Positions 6,925 through 12,320 of a DNA stretch of 12,320 nucleotides are shown here, piece by piece. Made by a program: the position numbers and the translations under genes. The first letter of the stretch is position 1; each line of letters opens with the position of its first letter. The notes beneath the pieces are model-generated. The model saw only the letters and a list, made by a program, of their open reading frames with translations. It ran no database searches and was not told the origin of the DNA. The stretch is from Anaerolineae bacterium (GTDB lineage Bacteria > Chloroflexota > Anaerolineae > Anaerolineales > Villigracilaceae): contig DNDO01000228.1 in assembly GCA_003484265.1 (NCBI GenBank), positions 12,745 through 25,064 of the forward strand. Reading direction: 5' to 3'.

Positions 6925-7476
6925 TTAAACAGGTTGCTTCTTCAACAACTCGAGGAAATGTTTGCGGAACTTGGCGACCTTTGGCGCAACCACCGCCATG
7001 CAGTAGGGCTGGTTCGGGTTGTTCGCGAAGTATTCCTGGTGATAGTCTTCAGCCATGTAAAACTTGTCGAGCGGGGTTACTTCGGTAACGATCGGGTTGT
7101 CCCAGATCTTTTGCGAATTCAACTCCTTGATGAGGCCCTCGGCCGCCATCTTCTGATCGTCGTCGTGGAAGAAGATCGCTGAACGATATTGTGTGCCCAC
7201 GTCCGCTCCCTGGCGGTTGAGGGTGGTGGGGTCATGGATGGCGAAGAAGACGTTCAACAGGTCGCGGTAGGAGATGACGTTCGGGTCGAAGTGGACCTGC
7301 ACCACCTCGGCATGTCCCGTGTCGCCGTTGCAGACCGCGCGATAGGTGGGGTTGTCCACGTGGCCGCCGGCATAGCCCGACTCCACGCCATGCACGCCCC
7401 TAACTTCATCAAAAACAGCTTCGAGGCACCAGAAGCATCCCCCAGCCAGTGTTGCAGTACGAAGATTGGTGTTCAT
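6925..7476 (-). CDS. msrA: Peptide-methionine (S)-S-oxide reductase MsrA
   Basis: MsrA reduces the S epimer of methionine sulfoxide in proteins back to methionine, drawing electrons from thioredoxin. The 183-residue length is typical of bacterial MsrA. The signature AGGCFWCLEAVF lies at 11-22 with catalytic Cys14, and the conserved stretches GYAGG (34-38), TGHAEVVQV (53-61), GTQYRSAIF (94-102) and EDYHQEY (143-149) are all present. Cys17, Cys49 and Cys159 (in NQPYC) are candidate resolving cysteines. A strong AAAGGAG ribosome site (complement of 7484-7490) is 7 bases before the ATG. No MsrB domain is fused and no msrB gene is in the window. It appears to be a single-gene unit. Confidence 0.95.
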   Translation of the reverse strand: MNTNLRTATLAGGCFWCLEAVFDEVRGVHGVESGYAGGHVDNPTYRAVCNGDTGHAEVVQVHFDPNVISYRDLLNVFFAIHDPTTLNRQGADVGTQYRSAIFFHDDDQKMAAEGLIKELNSQKIWDNPIVTEVTPLDKFYMAEDYHQEYFANNPNQPYCMAVVAPKVAKFRKHFLELLKKQPV

Positions 7477-7576
7477 ATGAATACTCCTTTTCTTTTTCTA
7501 ATCGATAGACAACACTATATAGGGGAATCTTATTAAGAAAGTCTTACAACAACTTCTTTCTCAATCGCATTAATTG

Positions 7577-7617
7577 CGCCCGACATTCCCATCGTGCGAA
7601 ACATCGGGCGTTGGGAA
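7577..7617. repeat. Interleaved inverted repeats between msrA and the SRPBCC gene
   Basis: Two inverted repeats interlock: CGCCCGA (7577-7583) with TCGGGCG (7604-7610), and TTCCCA (7586-7591) with TGGGAA (7612-7617). They cannot both form simple hairpins at once. Their position, just 3' of the minus-strand SRPBCC gene and upstream of msrA, suits transcription termination, but no T-run follows directly on the minus strand. Confidence 0.5.
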
Positions 7618-7628
7618 CACTGAAGCTA

Positions 7629-8075
7629 TCAAACGGTTTTCTCTGGGACTGCTTCCAATATTTGTTTTAAAGTCTCATACTCGGAATGCATCTGACTTTC
7701 CAACTGTTTCTTGACCAACCCTTCAGCCAATTTGAAGAAGCCGCCAATTTCAGCCCTGGCGGATACAGTTATCAATGTTCCGCCATCATGGGCTTCCAAT
7801 GAATTTGAGACCTCCACAGGAAAGGGTCCACTGATCGTTTTGGCGATATATTGACGGGGAGGGTCGTAGCTTATCATTTCGATATCCAATTCAAATTCAC
7901 GACCAAGGAATTCACCCGTCTCGCGCCATGTCGAACCTGCACCAATCGGACCTTCGGATGTCTGTTTGACTGATTTGAGATTTCGCCATTGGGTTTCGTT
8001 CTCAAGGTTACTATAAAAGTCGAAGACATCCTGTTGGGGACGGTTGATAAATATGCTTTTTTCGAACTTGATCAT
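7629..8075 (-). CDS. SRPBCC (polyketide cyclase/START-like) family protein
   Basis: The 148-residue product fits the SRPBCC helix-grip fold: an initial strand KFEKSIFINRPQQDVFDFYSN (3-23), the motif WRNLKSV, then alternating strands such as GSTWRETGEFLGREFELDIEMISYDPP and ending in a long C-terminal helix (about 112-142, GGFFKLAEGLVKKQLESQMHSEYETLKQIL). Proteins of this fold hold a hydrophobic ligand in a central cavity; some are cyclases, some lipid carriers, many uncharacterised. No catalytic residues can be assigned. It has a good AAAGGAG ribosome site (complement of 8084-8090) 8 bases before the ATG. It shares strand with msrA, but about 150 non-coding bases with inverted repeats separate them, so a joint operon is uncertain. 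Confidence 0.82.
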   Translation of the reverse strand: MIKFEKSIFINRPQQDVFDFYSNLENETQWRNLKSVKQTSEGPIGAGSTWRETGEFLGREFELDIEMISYDPPRQYIAKTISGPFPVEVSNSLEAHDGGTLITVSARAEIGGFFKLAEGLVKKQLESQMHSEYETLKQILEAVPEKTV

Positions 8076-8351
8076 GGTATTTTCTCCTTTTTCTAAAAAT
8101 TTCTCGATGAGGTGGGATTAAGTTGTTTGCTTATGTGAGTCTCTCCTTTCTATGATTTGATTCCCCGCATTACGCATGTAAATATTAGCCCAATTTTCCG
8201 CCTAGCCGCGAATGGACGGCTAAACATCTATTAGCGTATAGCTACAAAAAATCCCAAATTAATTGGGCATCGGGCTGTAATGAATTAGTGCATGCGATGG
8301 GAATTAAAATTAAATATACTATTCTTATTCTTCAAAGTCAAATTTATAGTC
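8076..8351. other. AT-rich non-coding gap with nested inverted repeats
   Basis: No convincing gene is present on either strand; the few open frames lack ribosome sites and resemble nothing. The segment is more AT-rich than its surroundings. It presumably carries the promoter of the minus-strand SRPBCC gene, though I find no convincing -35/-10 pair. Several inverted repeats nest around a core: CATTAC (8168-8173) with GTAATG (8277-8282), GCCCAATT (8188-8195) with AATTGGGC (8261-8268), and inside these TAGCCG (8203-8208) with CGGCTA (8217-8222) and TAGC (8232-8235) with GCTA (8241-8244). Together they could fold as a three-way junction. A competing small hairpin pairs 8253-8257 with 8263-8267. 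Confidence 0.5.
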
Positions 8352-8384
8352 AAAAAAAAGAGCAAAGACATCGTCTCTGCTCTT
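8352..8384 (-). terminator. Rho-independent terminator of clpC
   Basis: Read on the minus strand, a stem of about 11 pairs with one A-C mismatch (8358-8369 with 8373-8384, mismatch at 8365/8377) closes a 3-base loop and is followed by a run of eight T (complement of 8352-8359). It begins 19 bases past the clpC stop codon, exactly where a terminator is expected. Confidence 0.92.
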
Positions 8385-8403
8385 AATTTTCTTTCACAAA
8401 TAT

Positions 8404-10881
8404 TTACGCTACCGGCGCTTCTTCCGCTTCGGCTTCGCGTTCGAGGACCAAATCTCCATCAGGATCCAGAGTCACGAGGATCGAATCTCCGTGTTTGAAT
8501 TCGCCGCTAAGCAACTTATCTGATAGCGGGTCTTCCACCTTTTGCTGGATGACTCTCTTCAACGGACGAGCGCCGAATTCTGCATCATAACCGAGATCTG
8601 CCAGAACAGTTAAAGCCTCGTCGGTGGCAGTCAGGACCAGGTCGTGGTCTTTGAGGCGCAGTGAAACTTTATCCAACTCAAGCGATACGATCTTTTGGAT
8701 GTCTTCCTTGTTGAGCGCGCGGAAGATAACGGTCGCATCGAGGCGGTTGATGAACTCAGGTTTAAAGGCGCGCTTGAGCGATTCGTTCAGCTTTTTGCGC
8801 ATCTCTTCATAAGATAGTCTTTCTTCTGTAGCTTCATCGCGCTTGAGTGCAAAGCCGAGCGCGGATTGTTTTCGGATCACGTCCGCGCCGATGTTGGATG
8901 TCATCACGATGATCGCATTGCGGAAATCCACTTTGCGCCCCTTCGCATCGGAGAGATGACCCTCTTCCATGATCTGCAACAACATATTGTGGACTTCGGG
9001 GTGTGCCTTCTCGACCTCATCGAATACAACGATTGAGTAAGGTCGGCGGCGAAGCGCTTCGGTCAGTTGACCGGCTTCTTCGTAGCCGATGTATCCCGGA
9101 GGGGCACCGACCAGACGTGATGCGGTATGGCGCTCCATGAATTCAGACATATCCAATTGCACGGCGGCGTCTTCACTGCCGAACATGAATTTGGCGAGGG
9201 TCTTGGTCAACTCGGTCTTACCGACGCCTGTCGGTCCGAGGAACATGAATGAACCGATCGGGCGTTTTGGATCTTTCAACCCGGCGCGTGCCCGACGGAC
9301 TGCGCGGGAGATCGCCACGATGGCGTCATCCTGCCCGACGATACCAATGCGGAGTTCGTCTTCCATCTTGATTAGCCGCTGGGATTCTTCCTCAGCCAGT
9401 TGCATGAGCGGGACGCCCGTCCACATGGAGACGACCTCGGCAATATCCTCCGCTGAAACAACAGGGCTGCTGGCGCGGTCCCAACCGGTGCGCAGCCGTT
9501 CGATCTGTTCACCCAGTTCGACTTCGCGCTCTTCCCATTCCTTCACGTCTTCGCCATTGCCTTCTTCCTGGGCAAGGGAACGGTTCTGGCGGGCCAGACG
9601 TAATTGCCCGAACAGGTCCTTGGCCTCTTTCGCGGCAGGACTCTTGTACATGCGCACGCGGGAGGATGATTCGTCGATCAGGTCGATAGCTTTGTCGGGA
9701 AGGAAACGCTCCGTTACATAACGGGTTGATAAATGCGCGGCAGCTTCGAGGGCTTCATCGGATATAACCAAGTGATGGTGCTCTTCATACGCCGAGCGGA
9801 TTCCCCTGAGAATTTCGATAGTCTCATCCTCGGTAGGTTCTTCCACTGTAATAGGTTGGAAACGTCGTTCTAGTGCAGCGTCCGATTCGATATGTTTTCG
9901 GTATTCGTCGAGGGTGGTTGCGCCGATGACCTGTAATTCGCCGCGCGATAACGCAGGCTTGAGGATGTTCGCCGCATCAACGGAGGAACCAGCGGCTCCC
10001 GCGCCAACCAGCATGTGGACTTCATCAATAAAAAGAATGGCTTCAGATTGTTTGAGTTCGTCGATTACCCGTTTGAGTCTTTCCTCGAATTGACCGCGAT
10101 ACATCGTGCCGGCAACCAACGATCCTACGTCGAGTTGCAGTAGCCGTTTGTTCATCAAAGGTGCGGGGATGTCGCCTTCCACGATGCGCTGTGCGAGTCC
10201 CTCCACAATGGCGGTCTTACCGACGCCGGGTTCGCCGATCAATGCAGGGTTATTTTTTGTGCGGCGGGCGAGGATCTGGATAACGCGTTCAATCTCCATC
10301 TCGCGCCCGATTACGGGATCGAGTTTTTTCTCTTCGGCTTTCGATGTCAGGTCGGAGGCGAGCTGATCAATGAGCGGGGTTTTCTGTCCAGGCGCCGCGC
10401 CTCGGCTCGGTGCCCCGCCGGCAGGCGTCGGTGAGGATGAACCGGATTCGTTCAATACGCGACGGGTCTGCCTGCGGATCTGTTCGGATGTGACGCCGAG
10501 TCTCCGCAAAACTTCCATCGCCGTGCTATCCACGCGGACGAGTCCCAATAAAATGTGTTCCGTGCCAATGTAATGATGCCCGAGTCTGCGCGCTTCTTCC
10601 ACTGCATGTTCGAGAACTTGTTGTGTCTCAGCGGCGAGTTCAACGCGGTTGGCGTCAAAACTGCTGGATGGCGTCGTCACACGGCGGACAACCTCGCGTA
10701 CGCGATCGGCTGTCATGCCGAGTTCGCGCAATACGCGCCCAGCCACGCCGCCTTCTTCTTCCATCAAACCCAGCAATAGGTGTTCAGTGCCGATGTTGTT
10801 GTTTTGGGCGCGCTCCGCTTCTTGATGCGCGATGCTGAGAACACGCCTTGCCCGTTGTGTAAAACGCTCCATACCTGCCAT
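8404..10881 (-). CDS. clpC: ATP-dependent Clp protease ATP-binding subunit ClpC
   Basis: This 825-residue AAA+ unfoldase has the full ClpC layout: a double Clp N-domain (about 4-145), a Gly/Ala/Pro linker (145-168), AAA-1 with Walker A GEPGVGKT (216-223), pore loop GTMYRGQFEER (258-268) and Walker B LFIDE (283-287), a short middle domain with UVR-like coiled coil (about 420-470), and AAA-2 with Walker A GPTGVGKT (549-556), GYIGYEEAG (597-605) and Walker B VVFDE (618-622). The tripeptide LGF (675-677) is the ClpP-docking loop, so the protein should feed unfolded substrates to ClpP; clpP is not in the window. The middle domain is short as in ClpC and unlike ClpB, which also lacks the LGF loop. 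The AGGAG ribosome site is 7 bases before the ATG; an internal ATG three codons on is less well placed. No CtsR or CIRCE operator is visible upstream. Confidence 0.96.
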   Translation of the reverse strand: MAGMERFTQRARRVLSIAHQEAERAQNNNIGTEHLLLGLMEEEGGVAGRVLRELGMTADRVREVVRRVTTPSSSFDANRVELAAETQQVLEHAVEEARRLGHHYIGTEHILLGLVRVDSTAMEVLRRLGVTSEQIRRQTRRVLNESGSSSPTPAGGAPSRGAAPGQKTPLIDQLASDLTSKAEEKKLDPVIGREMEIERVIQILARRTKNNPALIGEPGVGKTAIVEGLAQRIVEGDIPAPLMNKRLLQLDVGSLVAGTMYRGQFEERLKRVIDELKQSEAILFIDEVHMLVGAGAAGSSVDAANILKPALSRGELQVIGATTLDEYRKHIESDAALERRFQPITVEEPTEDETIEILRGIRSAYEEHHHLVISDEALEAAAHLSTRYVTERFLPDKAIDLIDESSSRVRMYKSPAAKEAKDLFGQLRLARQNRSLAQEEGNGEDVKEWEEREVELGEQIERLRTGWDRASSPVVSAEDIAEVVSMWTGVPLMQLAEEESQRLIKMEDELRIGIVGQDDAIVAISRAVRRARAGLKDPKRPIGSFMFLGPTGVGKTELTKTLAKFMFGSEDAAVQLDMSEFMERHTASRLVGAPPGYIGYEEAGQLTEALRRRPYSIVVFDEVEKAHPEVHNMLLQIMEEGHLSDAKGRKVDFRNAIIVMTSNIGADVIRKQSALGFALKRDEATEERLSYEEMRKKLNESLKRAFKPEFINRLDATVIFRALNKEDIQKIVSLELDKVSLRLKDHDLVLTATDEALTVLADLGYDAEFGARPLKRVIQQKVEDPLSDKLLSGEFKHGDSILVTLDPDGDLVLEREAEAEEAPVA

Positions 10882-10906
10882 ATTTTTCTCCTAACTAAGT
10901 AAGATG

Positions 10907-10915
10907 ATTGTACCA
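10907..10915 (-). promoter_or_regulatory. Candidate extended -10 promoter of clpC
   Basis: On the minus strand TGG is followed by TACAAT (complement of 10907-10912), an extended -10 element whose predicted start lies about 20 bases before the clpC ATG. The -35 region is poor. The nearest feature on the other strand is the promoter of the divergent LOG gene about 60 bases away. Confidence 0.5.
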
Positions 10916-10946
10916 AAAACGTGTAGGACTCCATATAGGAAAATAA

Positions 10947-10975
10947 TTAGAGTTTATTTACAAGACTGTTACAAT
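10947..10975 (+). promoter_or_regulatory. Candidate promoter of the LOG-VOC operon
   Basis: TGT precedes TACAAT (10970-10975), giving an extended -10 element. A weak TTAGAG (10947-10952) sits 17 bases upstream as a possible -35. The predicted leader is about 22 bases and contains the ribosome site AAAGGA (10991-10996). Confidence 0.5.
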
Positions 10976-11003
10976 CATCAAAAATCATAAAAAGGATGGA
11001 TTT

Positions 11004-11585
11004 ATGAAATCAATTTGTATTTTTTGCGGATCATCCGATGCGGTTCATTCGGACTATACATCTGCCGCGCGGACGATGGGCATTGCCCTCGCTGAAAGAG
11101 GACTCCGCCTGATCTACGGCGGCGGTAAGACCGGTTTGATGGGCGCCGTGGCAAACGGAGTTCTTGAAGCGGGCGGTGAAGTGACCGGAGTCATCATACC
11201 GTCCATGAATACCAAGGCTCTCGCACATGACGGATTAACCCTTATGGAGGTTCCACCCAATATGCATGCCCGTAAAGCCCGCATGTATGAACTTGCAGAC
11301 GGATTTATCGCATTGCCCGGCGGTTTCGGCACCATGGATGAATTGTTCGAAACCATTACGTGGGGTCAGATTGGAAATCATGCAAAGCCCATCGGCTTGT
11401 TGAGTGCTAAGGATTATTACATTCCACTCCTTGCCGCAATGGACCATGCAGTGAAGGAAGGATTCGTTTTCAAGGAACATCGCGATTCGTTGTTTGTCGA
11501 CTCCGAACCGAACAAGTTGTTGGATGCGATGGCAGGATATATACATTCTCACGATGCCGTCAAGAGATGGATGAAGGAGGAGTAA
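11004..11585 (+). CDS. LOG family nucleotide phosphoribohydrolase (TIGR00730)
   Basis: The 193-residue Rossmann-like protein carries the LOG hallmark PGGFGTMDE (105-113), with YGGGKTGLMG (38-47), and MHARKARM (87-94) contributing Arg90 and Lys91. These line the active site in LOG proteins, which hydrolyse the N-glycosidic bond of nucleoside 5'-monophosphates; plant and some bacterial members release free cytokinins from their riboside monophosphates. In bacteria without cytokinin synthesis the real substrate is often AMP or modified nucleotides, so the cytokinin function is not asserted here. The AAAGGA ribosome site lies 7 bases before the ATG. The stop overlaps the next start by one base (TAATG), so it forms an operon with the VOC gene. 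It is divergent from clpC. Confidence 0.9.
   Translation: MKSICIFCGSSDAVHSDYTSAARTMGIALAERGLRLIYGGGKTGLMGAVANGVLEAGGEVTGVIIPSMNTKALAHDGLTLMEVPPNMHARKARMYELADGFIALPGGFGTMDELFETITWGQIGNHAKPIGLLSAKDYYIPLLAAMDHAVKEGFVFKEHRDSLFVDSEPNKLLDAMAGYIHSHDAVKRWMKEE
11573..11580 (+). promoter_or_regulatory. Shine-Dalgarno inside LOG that sets the VOC gene start
   Basis: GAAGGAGG, within the last codons of the LOG gene, is 4 bases before the ATG at 11585. An in-frame ATG at 11567 lies upstream of this site and has none of its own, so 11585 is the chosen start. Confidence 0.75.
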
Positions 11586-12262
11586 TGAACATTCTGCGTT
11601 TGGAACTCCAGACAAAGGACTTGCAGACACAGAAGGATTTTTATTCCAACATTCTGGAATTGCCTGTCAGTTTCTCTTCTGAAAGATTGGAAGTGAAAGC
11701 CGGTGGAACAGAATTGGTCTTCACGCAGGCAGAGGATGACTTCAATGGCGCCTACCACTTCGCATTCAACATTCCTGAAAATCAATTCCATGCCTCCAAA
11801 GCATGGATCTCCAGCCGCATTCCTTTGCTGAGAGATGTAGAAGGCAATGATGAGTTTTCCTCCGACAACTGGAATTCACATTCTCTTTATTTCAAGGATT
11901 CAGCAGGAAACGTGCTTGAGTTTATTGCTCGGCATAATTTGAAGAACAGCATGGGAGGCTACTTCGGCGGCGACCAGATTCTAAACATCAGTGAGATCGG
12001 TCTGCCATCGGAAGATGTCCTTGGGCTTGCGGATGAAATTTGCGCAAGGTTGGGCGTGACCGTTTTTAAACAGACGGCAAGCGAAGCCTTCACCCCGATC
12101 GGGGACGATAATGGTTTGCTCATCCTCCCGACCAAAGGCCGCATTTGGATACCTAACTCGGGCGTGCCCGCGAAGTTATTGCCTGTCAAAGTAAGCCTTG
12201 AAGTGGACAGCAAACAGTGGAAAGTTGTTGGGGTGCCGTATATTCTTCAGCCGTTGGTTTAA
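11585..12262 (+). CDS. VOC/glyoxalase-fold protein
   Basis: The 225-residue product shows a complete vicinal-oxygen-chelate module in its first 117 residues: LRLELQTKDLQTQKDFYSN opens it, HFAFNIP (58-64) supplies a candidate metal ligand His58, and SLYFKDSAGNVLEFIARH (100-117) supplies Glu112 in the typical DPxGNxLEF-type ending. A second, more diverged half (about 133-220, ISEIGLPSEDVLGLADEIC then FTPIGDDNGLLILPTKG) looks like a degenerate repeat of the fold. VOC proteins include glyoxalases, dioxygenases and antibiotic-binding proteins; the substrate here is unknown and the second half may have lost metal binding. The gene is coupled to LOG by a one-base overlap and a strong internal ribosome site, so a shared role is plausible but unproven. 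Confidence 0.8.
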   Translation: MNILRLELQTKDLQTQKDFYSNILELPVSFSSERLEVKAGGTELVFTQAEDDFNGAYHFAFNIPENQFHASKAWISSRIPLLRDVEGNDEFSSDNWNSHSLYFKDSAGNVLEFIARHNLKNSMGGYFGGDQILNISEIGLPSEDVLGLADEICARLGVTVFKQTASEAFTPIGDDNGLLILPTKGRIWIPNSGVPAKLLPVKVSLEVDSKQWKVVGVPYILQPLV

Positions 12263-12298
12263 TATTCATATGACGGTTTGACGGCAAGCCAAAATAAA

Positions 12299-12320
12299 AC
12301 TCACCCGATATCGGGTGAGT
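12299..12320. terminator. Perfect palindrome at the window edge, probable terminator
   Basis: An uninterrupted 11+11 base palindrome (arm ACTCACCCGAT) occupies the last 22 bases. On the minus strand it is followed by a T-rich run (complement of 12291-12299), so it would terminate a gene coming from the right. It may also end the LOG-VOC operon if T residues follow beyond the window; that cannot be seen. Confidence 0.7.

Noticed and set aside
8143..8149. A second AAAGGAG on the minus strand upstream of the SRPBCC gene
   Set aside because: No ATG, GTG or TTG lies at a usable distance downstream, so it does not start a small gene; probably chance in a purine-rich stretch.
8292..8498. 68-residue open frame between the SRPBCC gene and the clpC 3' end
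   Set aside because: No ribosome site; it crosses the clpC terminator and overlaps the clpC coding region antisense.
9089..9721. 210-residue open frame antisense to clpC
   Set aside because: It lies wholly inside the well-supported clpC gene, is Ser/Arg-rich as expected for a shadow frame, and has no ribosome site.

Overview
The window reads as a chromosomal segment from a mesophilic Chloroflexota bacterium, probably class Anaerolineae. This rests on the combination of Thr/Pro-rich linker lipoproteins with a bacterial SH3 domain, an AIF-like flavoprotein beginning with GGGLAADAA, a ClpC-type unfoldase and roughly 50% GC. The placement is inference from family resemblance; no marker gene is present. 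No phage, transposon, CRISPR or tRNA/rRNA signal was seen, and most of the content is housekeeping or envelope-related.

Left part (1-2728, + strand): the 3' end of a GNAT acetyltransferase overlaps by one base a complete RlmI-like 23S rRNA cytosine methyltransferase (PUA plus Rossmann methylase). A gap with a plausible sigma-70 promoter follows, then an AIF/ferredoxin-reductase-like FAD/NAD(P) oxidoreductase.

Middle (2839-6894, + strand): a secreted SH3-domain lipoprotein has its own extended -10 promoter and ends in a strong hairpin terminator. Sixteen bases after that terminator begins a tightly overlapping three-gene envelope cassette: a lipoprotein of the alkaline phosphatase/nucleotide pyrophosphatase superfamily, a small membrane-anchored protein with a Thr/Pro-rich C-terminal tail, and a large multi-pass protein resembling GT-C glycosyltransferases. 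This cassette is the least understood part of the window.

Right-middle (6925-10881, - strand): msrA (methionine sulfoxide repair), a small SRPBCC/START-fold protein, an AT-rich gap of 328 bases with several inverted repeats, and clpC (AAA+ unfoldase with a ClpP-binding loop). clpC has a textbook terminator just downstream. MsrA and ClpC both belong to protein quality control, but they are separate transcription units.

Right end (11004-12320, + strand): divergent from clpC is a two-gene operon of a LOG-family nucleotide phosphoribohydrolase and a VOC/glyoxalase-fold protein, overlapping by one base. The window ends in a perfect 22-base palindrome that looks like a terminator.

No clear-cut new defence, mobile or RNA-guided system is visible. 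The most worthwhile leads are the 3660-6894 envelope cassette, its possible leaderless start, and the structured gap at 8161-8300.
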